From: JBNKWA01 sp050299555
Lineage (GTDB): Bacteria; Pseudomonadota; Alphaproteobacteria; Rhodobacterales; Rhodobacteraceae
Assembly: GCA_050299555.1 (NCBI GenBank)
Contig: JBNKWA010000031.1
Span: forward strand, 1 to 53,644
Length of the DNA stretch: 53,644 nt
Direction of reading: 5' to 3'
Shown here: one piece after another, positions 1 to 8,737 of the stretch
How positions within the stretch are numbered: position 1 is the stretch's first letter
Layout: each line of letters begins with the position of its first letter
The notes under the pieces: model-generated
Told to the model about the DNA's origin: nothing
Seen by the model: the letters and a program-made list of their open reading frames with translations, nothing else
Database searches by the model: none
Position numbers and translations under genes: made by a program

Positions 1-207
1 CCCCGGACCCGAGGCCGGGCGCGATCTTCAGGCAGCGTTGCAGGCGGCGCGGGTTTTCGGCGGAGCGCCGGACGGTGCCGCTGGCGGGACCCGCGCGCAG
101 GGCGCAGGCCCGCCAGGGCCAAGCGGGCGCGCGGGCCGGGCCCAAAGGGCGCCGACGCCGGCAGGCGGAGGCGGACTGCGGGAGCCCCCGGACCCCGGCC
201 TTCGGGC
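1..207. other. No gene seen; window edge downstream of xylB
   Basis: I see no supportable coding region here. The stretch is extremely GC-rich and lies 3' of the minus-strand xylulokinase gene. Short self-complementary pieces near 183-208 (AGCCC with GGGCT) could form a hairpin after the xylB stop, but there is no T-run, so I do not call a terminator. Confidence 0.5.
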
Positions 208-1653
208 TTAACGGTGCAGCGCCGGGTAAAGCGCCCGGTAGTGCTCCAGCGCCTCGCGGTAGCGGGCATGGGCCCCCTGGTCGGGGACAAAGCTGCGCTC
301 GACCCTGGGCGCGGTGCAGACATCGGTCGGTTCGGCCCCGGTGGCGGCGGCGATCGCCAGCCGCGCCGCGCCGAAGGCACCGCCGAAATCGCCCTTCTCG
401 GGCAGGTCCAGCACCAGCCCGGTGACATCGGCCATGATCTGCAGCCACAGATCCGAGTTGGCGCCGCCGCCGATGGCAAAGACCCGTTCCACCTCGGTGC
501 CGGCCTCCCTGAGCGCCGTCAGGCAGTCGGCAAAGGCAAACGCAACCCCTTCCAGCACGGCGCGCGCAAGCGCACCCAGGTCCGAGACCTGGGCCAGGCC
601 GGTGAAGGCCCCCCTGGCGTCGGGATTGTTGTGCGGCGTCCGCTCGCCGGAGAGGTAGGGCAGGAAGAACACCCCGTCGGTGCTGGCGTCCGCCGCCGCC
701 TCCGCCAGCGCTGCCGGCGACTTGCCGGTGATCCGGGCCAGCCAGTTCAGGCTGTCGGTGGCCGACAGGATCACCCCCATCTGGTGCCAGGTGCCGGGGA
801 CCGCGTGGCAGAAGGCGTGCACCGCGTTGGCGGTGTTGGGCATGAAGGCGGGGGTGGAGACGAAAAGCACGCCCGAGGTGCCGAGCGACAGGAACCCGCT
901 GCCGGGCGCGATGGCGCCCACCCCGCAGGCCGAGGCGGCATTGTCGCCGCCGCCGCCGGCCACCACTGGCGCCCCGGTCATGCCCCAGCGCCGGGCCAGC
1001 TCGGGCCGCAGCGTGCCGCCCGGAGCCGAGCCCTCCACCAGCGCCGGCATCTGCGCCTCGTCCAGCCCGGTGGCGGCCAGCAGCGCCGGCGACCAGGCCC
1101 GCGCCGCCACGTCGAGCCATAGCGTGCCGGCGCTGTCGGACATGTCCGAGATGTAGTCGCCGGTCAGCTTCAGCCGCACATAGTCCTTGGGCAGCAGCAC
1201 CCTGGCGGTGGCGGCGAAGATATCGGGCTCGTGGCTGCGGACCCACTCCAGCTTGGGCGCGGTGAAGCCCGGCATGACGATGTTGCCGCCGATGCCGCGG
1301 AAGTCGGCCCGCTCCTCCAGCGCCCTGCATTCCGCGCCCGAGCGGCCATCGTTCCACAGGATCGCCGGGCGCAGTGGACGGTCGTCGGCGCCCAGCAGCG
1401 TCGCCCCGTGCATCTGCCCCGAAAGACCGATCGCCGCCACCGCGGCAACCGCCGCCGGCTCGGCCGCGGCAAGCTGGTCGAGGGCCGACTCAACCGCCCG
1501 CCACCAGTCATCGGGGTCCTGCTCGGACCACCCGGCATGGGGCCGCGACACCTCCAGCGCCGCATGCGCTTCCGACAGGGGCGCCTGATCCTCGCCGATC
1601 AGCACCGCCTTCACCCCCGACGTGCCGATGTCGAGCCCGAGATAGTTGGCCAT
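208..1653 (-). CDS. xylB: Xylulokinase (FGGY carbohydrate kinase)
   Basis: A 481-residue FGGY-family sugar kinase that would phosphorylate D-xylulose to xylulose 5-phosphate in the cytoplasm. The N-terminal phosphate-binding motif DIGTSGVK lies at residues 8-15, GLSGQMHG (typical of xylulokinases) at 76-83, and the C-terminal ATPase-fold motif GGGANSDLW near 391-400. Length matches the family (about 480-500). ATG start at 1653. No xylose isomerase or regulator is visible; they may lie left of the window. Other FGGY specificities cannot be fully excluded, but GLSGQMHG favours XylB. Confidence 0.9.
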   Translation of the reverse strand: MANYLGLDIGTSGVKAVLIGEDQAPLSEAHAALEVSRPHAGWSEQDPDDWWRAVESALDQLAAAEPAAVAAVAAIGLSGQMHGATLLGADDRPLRPAILWNDGRSGAECRALEERADFRGIGGNIVMPGFTAPKLEWVRSHEPDIFAATARVLLPKDYVRLKLTGDYISDMSDSAGTLWLDVAARAWSPALLAATGLDEAQMPALVEGSAPGGTLRPELARRWGMTGAPVVAGGGGDNAASACGVGAIAPGSGFLSLGTSGVLFVSTPAFMPNTANAVHAFCHAVPGTWHQMGVILSATDSLNWLARITGKSPAALAEAAADASTDGVFFLPYLSGERTPHNNPDARGAFTGLAQVSDLGALARAVLEGVAFAFADCLTALREAGTEVERVFAIGGGANSDLWLQIMADVTGLVLDLPEKGDFGGAFGAARLAIAAATGAEPTDVCTAPRVERSFVPDQGAHARYREALEHYRALYPALHR

Positions 1654-1914
1654 TGTCTCCTCCCCCGCGTTCTTGCCACGGGAGACTACGGCAGGCGGCG
1701 CCTACCTCAAGAGGAAAGACGCATTTGCAGTGACTGCGGGTTCGCGCGGGATGCGGGTTGGCCGAAAGGCAGCGCCCGCCTGCCCTTGGGGTGGCGGGCG
1801 CGCTCCCGGGCCGGTCCGGCCCGGTTGCAGGTGGCGGGCAGCCCTTCCGGCTGGTCACCCGCTGCGGCAGCGTCGGTGAGGCACACGGGCCGGACCGGGG
1901 CCGCCGCTCGGAAT
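1654..1914. other. Intergenic region, no gene
   Basis: This lies between the xylB start and the stop of the PRC-barrel gene, both on the minus strand. It should hold the xylB promoter, which I cannot pick out. It contains a GC-rich hairpin at about 1768-1802 (AGCGCCCGCC pairing with GGCGGGCGCGCT) without a T-run, a possible terminator of the PRC-barrel transcript. Confidence 0.4.
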
Positions 1915-2547
1915 CTACTGCGACGGCAGCGCGGCCGGGGCCGCTTCTCCGCCTTCGGGCGCCACCGGCTCGTATTCCGGCATCGCCTCAAGCTCTTCCT
2001 CGGTCATTGCGACCCTGAGCCTGATCGGCCCCTCGGCGGGCGGCTGTGCCAGCGGATCGGTGGCCTGGCCGGCACCGGGATCGGTTGCCGGATCGGCGGC
2101 CGTCAGGTCACCGCCGGCCTCGGGATAGGCGGCCTCTGGCACCGGCTCCCTGGTGATGTCGAACTGGTCCAGGGGCAGGGCCACGCGATGCGCCCCGATG
2201 CCGAGGAAGCCGCCGAACTTCACGACGGCGGCATCGACCTCGCCGCTCGAGGTGAACACGATGTCGCTGATGCTGCCGACCTTTTGCTCATCGGGGCCAT
2301 AGACCGGCTGGCCGATCAGATCCTCGGCGGTCACGTCTTGCGGCGCTATTCCGGCCATCTCGGTGGCCGGCTTCCCGGGTATCACAGTCTCAGATACCGC
2401 GGCCTCGGGCGCCATGGTTGCCCCGCCGGTGTCGCCTTCCGCCGGCAAGGCCAGGGGATCCGACTCCGCGGGTGCGGTCACGGTCTGCGCAAACGCGACC
2501 GGGGACATCAGCAACAGTACAGCGGTTGTCGATACAAGGCGTTTCAT
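1915..2547 (-). CDS. Secreted PRC-barrel domain protein
   Basis: A 210-residue protein from ATG 2547, chosen because GGAGGA lies just upstream and the N-terminus becomes a clean signal peptide (MKRLVSTTAVLLLMSPVAFA, residues 1-20). The open frame extends further 5' but without signal-peptide logic. A PRC-barrel domain spans about residues 73-131 (DLIGQPVYGPDEQKVGSISD...). The rest is Pro/Ala/Glu-rich low complexity. PRC-barrel proteins of this exported type are common in Rhodobacteraceae and usually uncharacterised. It is divergent from the ClpP-like gene. Role unknown; probably periplasmic. Confidence 0.8.
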   Translation of the reverse strand: MKRLVSTTAVLLLMSPVAFAQTVTAPAESDPLALPAEGDTGGATMAPEAAVSETVIPGKPATEMAGIAPQDVTAEDLIGQPVYGPDEQKVGSISDIVFTSSGEVDAAVVKFGGFLGIGAHRVALPLDQFDITREPVPEAAYPEAGGDLTAADPATDPGAGQATDPLAQPPAEGPIRLRVAMTEEELEAMPEYEPVAPEGGEAAPAALPSQ

Positions 2548-2792
2548 GTCGTCCTCCTTCGTCTTGACGGTCCACCGCCAGGCAGAGACAACGCCCCGCC
2601 TGGCCCACATCTGGGTCGCGGCACCGAAAAGGCGAGGAATCGGCGAATCCATCGGCGGATCGCTGCCAGCACGACAACCGCGCAGCGCGCTTGAAGACGA
2701 ACCTCGCAGCGCATAAGCCATAGGCGACACGCCCCGGGGTTGTCCCCGGGAACCCGAAACGCCCGAGACCAAGCCCAAGCGGAGGTGCCCCC

Positions 2793-3386
2793 GTGGCCGA
2801 CGATCCCAAGCCAGACGACAGCAAGGAAGACGAAGGCCGCGGTCCCGATCCGGTCGCCTCGAGGCTGATGAAATCCCGCCAGATCATCATCTGCGAGGAG
2901 ATCAACCAGAAGATGGCCAAGCGGGTGATCGCCCAGCTTCTGGCCATGGCCGACGAATCCGACGACCCGATCACCGTCTTCATCAACAGCCAGGGCGGCC
3001 ACGTGGAGTCGGGCGACACGATCCACGACGTGGTCCGCTACATCACGCCGCGGGTGAAGATGATCGGCACCGGGTGGGTGGCCAGCGCCGGTACCCACAT
3101 CTACCTCGCCGCCGACAAGGCCGATCGCATGTGCCTGCCGAACACCCGCTTTCTGATCCACCAGCCCTCGGGCGGCGTCGGCGGCCAGGCCACCGACATC
3201 AACATCCAGGCCGAGCAGATCGAGAAGATGCGCGAGCGCCTTGCAAGGGTCATCGCCGATGCCACCGGCCAGCCGCTCGACCGGGTCATCAAGGATATCG
3301 ACCGCGACCACTGGCTGACCGCCCAGGAGGCCATCGACTACGGCATCGTGTCGAAGGTGGTTGCCACCGCAGCCGAGGTGGCCTGA
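2793..3386 (+). CDS. ClpP-like serine protease subunit
   Basis: A 197-residue Clp protease proteolytic-subunit family protein. The catalytic triad can be read as Ser98 (GWVASAG), His123 (FLIHQP) and Asp172 (DRDHWLTAQEA). The Gly-rich strand INSQGG is at about 65-69. The start is GTG with a purine-rich GCGGAGG upstream. The nucleophile context GWVASAGTHIYLAA differs from the GxAASM(G/A) motif of canonical ClpP, and no clpX/clpA/tig neighbour is present. It is therefore probably an accessory ClpP paralogue rather than the main clpXP protease. The charged N-terminal tail (residues 1-25) is also atypical. Confidence 0.82.
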   Translation: MADDPKPDDSKEDEGRGPDPVASRLMKSRQIIICEEINQKMAKRVIAQLLAMADESDDPITVFINSQGGHVESGDTIHDVVRYITPRVKMIGTGWVASAGTHIYLAADKADRMCLPNTRFLIHQPSGGVGGQATDINIQAEQIEKMRERLARVIADATGQPLDRVIKDIDRDHWLTAQEAIDYGIVSKVVATAAEVA

Positions 3387-3405
3387 CGGTTTCCGGCGGC
3401 CCGGA

Positions 3406-4458
3406 TCAGCCCTGGGCCGCCGCCTTCTTCAGCGCCGGATAGCGCGACACCTTGCGCCCCGTCATGGCGGCGAAATAGCCGCGCATGCGGGCAATGGCGA
3501 AGCGGGCGTTGCGTATCCGTGCGGTCGAAACGCTCGGCCGGATCGGTGCCGTGATGATGCCGATGAACAGGTCCCGCACCGCCCTGTACCCGGCCTTGAC
3601 CAACATCCGGAAACACTCGATGCGGCCTTCCTTCTGACCCAGGTGCTTGACCGCGATATGGCCCACGGTCCAGTGCACCGAGGCCTCGCGGACCAGCCGG
3701 AAGTCCTCGCTGTCGCGATCCGGCACGACTTCCTCGAACACCACCGCGTCCTCGACCCAGACCACTTGCCCGCAATGGCGGTGATAGCGGTTGAACAGCT
3801 CGGTGTCCTCGCCCCCGGTCAGGTTGAAATCGGGATCGAAGCGCCAGCCAAGCCCGTCCTCGGCAAAGATCGAGCGATGCAGCAGCGCATTGCAGGTTCC
3901 GCCCCGGCGCCCGTCCGAGCCGGTCACCGGGTTGTCCCAGACGCTGCGGCGCTGGGCCAGCTCCCGCGTATCCCTGTAGAGCAGCCGCTGGCGGCCGGTG
4001 AACATCCGGTCCTGGGGGTAAAGCTCGGTCACCGCCATCAGCCGCTTCAGCCAGCCGCGGTGCGCGGTCTGGTCGTCGTCGAACCAGGCGATCCACTCGG
4101 CGCCCAGGCGCACGGCTTCGCTCGCCGCCCGGTTGCGGACCGAGCTGAACCCCGGCTCCGGCTCCAGTGCGAAGGCGACCGGAAACGGCATCTGCACGTC
4201 CTTCAGCTTCTCCGGCAGGCTGGCTTCGGGCGCATTCTCGACGATCAGCAAGCCCATGTCGAAATGGTCGGGCGGGTCCAGCTCTGCCAGCGAGGCCATG
4301 GCGGTGCGCAACTGCGCCTCGCGGTCGCGGGTGCAGACGGCGATCCAGACCATCGGGCGCCGGCCCGGCTGGCTCTCCGGCCCGGCGTCCGCGGTGGCGG
4401 CTTTGCGTTCGCGCCTGGATGCGACAGTTGGCGGCTTGGTCTGTTCGGCGACGCTCAC
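3406..4458 (-). CDS. Family 2 glycosyltransferase
   Basis: A GT-A fold family 2 glycosyltransferase of 350 residues. The sequence shows the N-terminal nucleotide-sugar strand (WIAVCTRDREAQL), the loop GFSSVRNRA, and a metal-binding DDD in AWFDDDQTAHRGW. Acceptor and sugar are unknown; cell-envelope polysaccharide is likely. Two GTG codons compete for the start. The one at 4464 overlaps the Shine-Dalgarno AAGGAGG, whereas GTG 4458 sits 6 nt after it, so I prefer 4458. The gene lies immediately downstream of the Lrp-type regulator (13-bp gap) and may be cotranscribed with it. It is convergent with the ClpP-like gene. Confidence 0.82.
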   Translation of the reverse strand: MSVAEQTKPPTVASRRERKAATADAGPESQPGRRPMVWIAVCTRDREAQLRTAMASLAELDPPDHFDMGLLIVENAPEASLPEKLKDVQMPFPVAFALEPEPGFSSVRNRAASEAVRLGAEWIAWFDDDQTAHRGWLKRLMAVTELYPQDRMFTGRQRLLYRDTRELAQRRSVWDNPVTGSDGRRGGTCNALLHRSIFAEDGLGWRFDPDFNLTGGEDTELFNRYHRHCGQVVWVEDAVVFEEVVPDRDSEDFRLVREASVHWTVGHIAVKHLGQKEGRIECFRMLVKAGYRAVRDLFIGIITAPIRPSVSTARIRNARFAIARMRGYFAAMTGRKVSRYPALKKAAAQG

Positions 4459-4471
4459 CGGCACCTCCTTG

Positions 4472-4963
4472 TCAGGCTGGTTCGGCGGACAGCACCTCGA
4501 ACGGTACGCCCGGCGCGACCTTCGCGCAGCGGATCACCAGCGACGTCTTGACCGATGCCACATTCGGCGCGGCGGTCAATGCCTCGGTCAGGAAACTCTG
4601 AAAAGTTGAAAGATCCGGCGCGGTACATTTCAATATGAAGTCGATTTCGCCGTTCAGCATATGGCATTCGCGCACAAGTGGCCACCCACGGGCCAACGCC
4701 TCGAAGGCCTTGAGGTCCGCCTCGGCCTGGCTTTTCAGGCTGACCATGGCGAAGACCTGCACCTCGAAGCCCAACTCGCGCGCGTTGATGACCGCGTGAT
4801 AGCCGGTGATCAGGCCCTGTTCCTCCAGCGCCCTGACCCGACGCAGGCAGGGCGGCGCCGAGATTCCCACGCGCCGCGACAGCTCGACATTGGTCATCCG
4901 GCCGTCGGCCTGCAGCTCGGCGAGGATGTGCATGTCGATGGGATCGAGCTTGATTCGTGGCAT
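4472..4963 (-). CDS. Lrp/AsnC family transcriptional regulator
   Basis: A 163-residue feast/famine regulator. The N-terminal winged helix-turn-helix covers about residues 1-60 (LDPIDMHILAELQADGRMTNVELSRRVGIS). The C-terminal RAM/AsnC ligand-binding domain covers about 68-150 (FAMVSLKSQ..., ending near SVKTSLVI). Such proteins bind amino acids and form octamers on DNA. It is divergent from trxB, an arrangement also seen in gammaproteobacteria, and upstream of the glycosyltransferase. ATG start at 4963. Confidence 0.92.
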   Translation of the reverse strand: MPRIKLDPIDMHILAELQADGRMTNVELSRRVGISAPPCLRRVRALEEQGLITGYHAVINARELGFEVQVFAMVSLKSQAEADLKAFEALARGWPLVRECHMLNGEIDFILKCTAPDLSTFQSFLTEALTAAPNVASVKTSLVIRCAKVAPGVPFEVLSAEPA

Positions 4964-5166
4964 GGCCCCTCGCCCCGGACCGAAACCGGCAAGGCTCCGG
5001 GTCCGGATTCAAAACCTGAAGCGGGATGCCGGGACCGGTGCCGATCCGGCTTCGCTTCAGCGTGCAGTTGCACTTCTATCGCAGCGGCGCCGAGGGGCGC
5101 AACATTGTTTCCCGATCCGGCAATTTTCTTCGCCAATCACGTCCGGGGCCGACCCGGCCGGGCGGT

Positions 5167-5195
5167 TTGATATCGCCTCGGGGCGTGGCTATATA
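5167..5195 (+). promoter_or_regulatory. Sigma-70-type promoter of trxB
   Basis: TTGATA (5167-5172), 17-bp spacer, TATATA (5190-5195), followed 27 bp later by the trxB start. The match to -35/-10 consensus with ideal spacing stands out in a GC-rich background. The divergent lrp start lies about 200 bp away, leaving room for Lrp binding. Confidence 0.7.
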
Positions 5196-5222
5196 CGGGC
5201 GTCTCGCGAGGGGAATTCCGTG

Positions 5223-6197
5223 ATGTCCGACGTCAAGCACAGCCGCCTTCTCATCATCGGCTCGGGTCCGGCCGGCTATACCGCCGCCGTCTATGGCGCG
5301 CGCGCCATGCTGAATCCGGTGCTGATCCAGGGTATCCAGCCGGGCGGCCAGCTCACCATCACCACCGAGGTCGAGAACTGGCCCGGCGATACCGAGGTGC
5401 AGGGGCCGGCGCTGATGGAGCGGATGGAGGCCCATGCCCGCGCCGTCGGCACCGAGATCGTCTCCGACCACATCTCGGCCCTCGACCTTTCGGCGCGGCC
5501 GTTCCGTGCCAGCGGCGAGACCGGCACGACCTATACCGCCGATGCGCTGATCCTGGCCACCGGCGCCCAGGCGAAATGGCTCGGCCTGCCCTCGGAAGAA
5601 CGGTTCAAGGGCTTTGGCGTCTCGGCCTGTGCCACCTGCGACGGGTTCTTCTATCGCGGGCTCGAGGTGGTGGTGATCGGTGGCGGCAACACCGCCGTGG
5701 AAGAGGCGCTGTTCCTGACCAACTTCGCCTCCAAGGTGACGCTGGTGCATCGTCGTGACGAGCTCCGCGCCGAGAAGATCCTGCAGGACCGGCTGTTCAA
5801 GCACCCCAAGATCGAGACCGTCTGGCACCATGTGCTCGACGAGGTGGTGGGCGAGGACGACCCCCTCGGCGTCACCGGCGTCAAGCTCAGGCACGTGGAT
5901 ACCGGTGCGGTCACCGAGCTGCCGGCCAAGGGCGTCTTCATCGCCATCGGTCACACCCCGGCGACGGAACTGGTGCGCGACCAGCTCGAGATGCACAACG
6001 GCGGTTACGTCAAGGTGGTGGCCGGATCGACCCGCACCTCGGTGCCCGGCGTGTTCGCCGCCGGCGATCTGACCGACCACGTCTACCGCCAGGCGGTGAC
6101 CTCGGCCGGCATGGGCTGCATGGCGGCGCTCGACGCCGAGCGCTATCTCGCCGCCGAGGAGGCCGCCGGCAACCTTCAGCCCGTCGCCGCCGAGTAG
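5223..6197 (+). CDS. trxB: Thioredoxin-disulfide reductase
   Basis: A 324-residue FAD/NADPH-dependent flavoprotein that reduces thioredoxin in the cytoplasm. The FAD-binding GSGPAGYTAA lies at residues 13-22, the redox-active CATC at 136-139 (SACATCDGFFY), the NADPH-binding GGGNTAVEEA at about 152-162, and the C-terminal FAD motif GVFAAGDL near 280. ATG 5223 is preferred over the adjacent in-frame GTG 5220; the frame is open much further upstream but without family similarity. A short-chain dehydrogenase follows after 5 bp, suggesting cotranscription. Confidence 0.96.
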   Translation: MSDVKHSRLLIIGSGPAGYTAAVYGARAMLNPVLIQGIQPGGQLTITTEVENWPGDTEVQGPALMERMEAHARAVGTEIVSDHISALDLSARPFRASGETGTTYTADALILATGAQAKWLGLPSEERFKGFGVSACATCDGFFYRGLEVVVIGGGNTAVEEALFLTNFASKVTLVHRRDELRAEKILQDRLFKHPKIETVWHHVLDEVVGEDDPLGVTGVKLRHVDTGAVTELPAKGVFIAIGHTPATELVRDQLEMHNGGYVKVVAGSTRTSVPGVFAAGDLTDHVYRQAVTSAGMGCMAALDAERYLAAEEAAGNLQPVAAE

Positions 6198-6202
6198 CCG
6201 TC

Positions 6203-6949
6203 ATGAACCGGATCGACCTCGGCGGGCGGGTGGCGGTCGTCACCGGCGGCGCCCAGGGCATCGGCTTCGCGATCGCCCGGCGGCTGATCGCCTCGGGCGC
6301 GCGCGTCAGCCTCTGGGACCGCGACGAGGCGGCGCTCGGGGTCGCGGTTGCCGAGCTCGGCGACCAGGCCTCGGCCGAGACCGTCGACATCACCGACCTG
6401 CCCGGCCTCGAGATCACCCATGGCGAGGTCGAGGCGCGGCTCGGCCCGGTGGCGATCCTGGTCAACTCCGCCGGCATCGCCGGCAACAACGCCAGTCTCG
6501 ACGAATACGACCCCGCCGAATGGCGCCGCGTCGTCGAGGTCAACCTCAACGGCACCTTCTACGTCAACCGCGTCGTGGTGCCGTCGATGAAGGCGCAGAA
6601 CTACGGCCGCATCGTCAACATCGCCTCGGTCGCCGGCAAGGAGGGCAACCCCAACCTTTCGGCCTATTCCGCCGCCAAGGCCGGCGTCATCGGGCTGACC
6701 AAGTCGCTCGGCAAGGAGCTCGCCGGCTACGACATCGCCGTCAACGCCGTCACCCCGGCCACTGCGAAGACCCGCATCCTCGACACCCTGACCGACGAGT
6801 TCATCGAATACATGCGCGTGCGCATCCCCCGCGGCCGCTTCCTCGAGGTGGACGAGGCCGCCGCCATGGTCGCCTGGCTGGTCTCGGCCGAGAACAGCTT
6901 CACCACCGCCTCGGTGTTCGATCTCTCCGGCGGCCGCACCACCTACTGA
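6203..6949 (+). CDS. Short-chain dehydrogenase/reductase (FabG-like)
   Basis: A classical SDR of 248 residues. It has the cofactor motif TGGAQGIG at 14-21, NSAG in the active-site strand, and catalytic Ser142 (IASVAG), Tyr155 and Lys159 (YSAAK). The Asp after beta-2 (SLWDRDEAAL) suggests NAD(H) preference. The substrate is unknown. The family includes 3-oxoacyl-ACP reductases and sugar-acid dehydrogenases such as 2-keto-3-deoxy-L-fuconate dehydrogenase, which this resembles in length and in its C-terminal LSGGRTTY. It starts 5 bp after trxB. Confidence 0.85.
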   Translation: MNRIDLGGRVAVVTGGAQGIGFAIARRLIASGARVSLWDRDEAALGVAVAELGDQASAETVDITDLPGLEITHGEVEARLGPVAILVNSAGIAGNNASLDEYDPAEWRRVVEVNLNGTFYVNRVVVPSMKAQNYGRIVNIASVAGKEGNPNLSAYSAAKAGVIGLTKSLGKELAGYDIAVNAVTPATAKTRILDTLTDEFIEYMRVRIPRGRFLEVDEAAAMVAWLVSAENSFTTASVFDLSGGRTTY

Positions 6950-7035
6950 CCCGAACCCGGGTCACGATGCTGTCGTTTGCCGCCCCGCCTGCCTTGCCCT
7001 AGACTGCCACGAAACAACCAAGGGGAGAATCCGCC

Positions 7036-8613
7036 ATGGCCCTGGGCGACGACATCGGGCGTATCGTCTATTTCGGTGACAGCCTGAGCGATCACGGCGC
7101 GGTCTGGGACCTCACCTCCCAGCTTCTGTTCCTGCCGCTGCCGCCGGAAGCCTATGGCTACCAGCAGAAGTTCACCAACGGCGAGACCTATTCCGGGCTG
7201 GTTCCGGGGCTCCTCGGCATCGGCGACGTGGACTATTACGCCATCGGCGGCGCCCGGGCGCTGGGCGTGCGCACCCTCGGCGACTTTACCGCCGCCGGCG
7301 CCGGCGCGTCGCTGCTCAGGCCCGGGGCCGATCCGGCGCTGCTGGCGCTCGACGTCAATCTCGGCGGCCAGCTGCAGCGCTTCCTCGCCGCCGAGGCCCT
7401 GAACCCCGACGACACGCCCACCGCCGCCTCGATCCTGATCGGGCTCAACGACCTCAACAACTTCACGCCCATGAACCCGGCCACCACCGAGGCCGAGGCC
7501 ATGGCACTGGCCGCTGCGCTGGTCCAAACCACGCTCGGCACGGCCGGGGCGCTGGCGACCGTCGGCGGCGTCGACGAGATCATCCTGCACACCCTGCCCG
7601 GGGCCTCGTTCTTCCCCGGCTCGCAGTTCCAGGACCCGGTGCTGGTCTCGCTCGGCGACACGCTGATCGCGGGCATCAACGACGCGCTCAAGCTGGGCGC
7701 CGGCGCGCTCTCGCTGGCCGGCATATCGACCACCGTGGTCGATTTCGCCGCCATGGCCGCCGAGGTGGCCGCCGACACCACCAGCTTCGGCTTTGTCGCG
7801 CCCATCGGCCAGCAGAAGCTGTTCGGAACCGGGGCCGATCCGGCGATCGTCGACACGCCCGCCGGGCCGGTGCCGTTCTTCCCCGAGAACCCCGCCGTTG
7901 CGGCGCTCGACCCCGACCAGATCCCGTTCTGGGACCTGCTGCACCCCAGCGCCGCCCTGCACGGGGTGCTGGCCGCCTTCGAGGCCGCCTCGCTGACCGA
8001 TGGCGTCAAGTTCCTCGGCGACGGCAACGATTCGCGCCTCGGCGCCTGCTGGGACACGGTCTTCGCCGGCGCCGGCAACGACAGGCTGGTGCTGCTCAAG
8101 GGCGAGGCGGCGGTCTTCGGCGGTCTCGGCGACGACTTCATCTTCGCCGGCCGCGACGATGACATTGCCGCCGGCGGCTCGGGCGACGACCGGATCGGCG
8201 GCGGCAAGGGTGCCGACGTGGTCGCCGGCAACCTGGGCGACGACATCCTGCTGGCGGGCGCCGGCGACGACGTCGTGATCGACGGCCTCGGCTCCGACCG
8301 GGCCTTTGGCGGCGGCGGCGACGACGCCTTCCTCCATGTCGATGCCGCCCTGATCGGTGGCGCAACCGGCGCCGATCACGATGTCTTCTTCGGCGGCTCG
8401 GGCCACGACACCGCCTATCTGGTGGTCGGCGACGACAACCGCGCTGCGGTCGAGGCGGAGCTTGCCGCCGGCCGCCACGTGCACCACAGCGCCACGCTGG
8501 GGCTGACGCTGGTCGGCGTCGAGGACGTGGTGTTCCTCGACGACCGTGCCGGCTTCGGCGATCTGGAACTGGCCGCGCGCCTTGGCGAGGCCGACCTCTG
8601 GGGCCTGATCTGA
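7036..8613 (+). CDS. GDSL-family esterase/lipase with RTX-type repeats
   Basis: A 525-residue protein with two parts. Residues 1-320 form an SGNH/GDSL hydrolase: GDSLSD with nucleophile Ser16, GLNDLNNF near 136-143, and WDLLHPSAALH giving Asp300/His303. Residues 340-430 carry glycine/aspartate-rich nonapeptide-like calcium-binding repeats (GGLGDDF, GGSGDDR, GNLGDDI, GAGDDVV, GGGGDDA). There is no N-terminal signal peptide. RTX proteins of this kind usually leave by a type I secretion system through a C-terminal signal, but no T1SS genes are in the window. It is convergent with the Hint-domain gene. Confidence 0.8.
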   Translation: MALGDDIGRIVYFGDSLSDHGAVWDLTSQLLFLPLPPEAYGYQQKFTNGETYSGLVPGLLGIGDVDYYAIGGARALGVRTLGDFTAAGAGASLLRPGADPALLALDVNLGGQLQRFLAAEALNPDDTPTAASILIGLNDLNNFTPMNPATTEAEAMALAAALVQTTLGTAGALATVGGVDEIILHTLPGASFFPGSQFQDPVLVSLGDTLIAGINDALKLGAGALSLAGISTTVVDFAAMAAEVAADTTSFGFVAPIGQQKLFGTGADPAIVDTPAGPVPFFPENPAVAALDPDQIPFWDLLHPSAALHGVLAAFEAASLTDGVKFLGDGNDSRLGACWDTVFAGAGNDRLVLLKGEAAVFGGLGDDFIFAGRDDDIAAGGSGDDRIGGGKGADVVAGNLGDDILLAGAGDDVVIDGLGSDRAFGGGGDDAFLHVDAALIGGATGADHDVFFGGSGHDTAYLVVGDDNRAAVEAELAAGRHVHHSATLGLTLVGVEDVVFLDDRAGFGDLELAARLGEADLWGLI

Positions 8614-8630
8614 GTCCTGCCGCGGCAAGG

Positions 8631-8652
8631 CGCCGCGCCAGGGTGCGCGGCG
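8631..8652. terminator. Hairpin between convergent genes
   Basis: A perfect 8-bp stem CGCCGCGC / GCGCGGCG with loop CAGGGT lies between the convergent GDSL-RTX and Hint genes. It could end both transcripts. There is no T-run, so intrinsic termination is only inferred. Confidence 0.4.
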
Positions 8653-8737
8653 GCATGGACCGCGGCACCCCATGGTCGATGCACCGATCCCCGTCCGCGC
8701 CCCCCGTTCCGGCGTGGGCGCGGGCCTGCCTCGCGCC

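Noticed and set aside
2728..2755. Hairpin CCCGGGG/CCCCGGG upstream of the ClpP-like gene as a regulatory element
   Set aside because: The stem is made of simple G/C runs that are common by chance here, and nothing else supports it.
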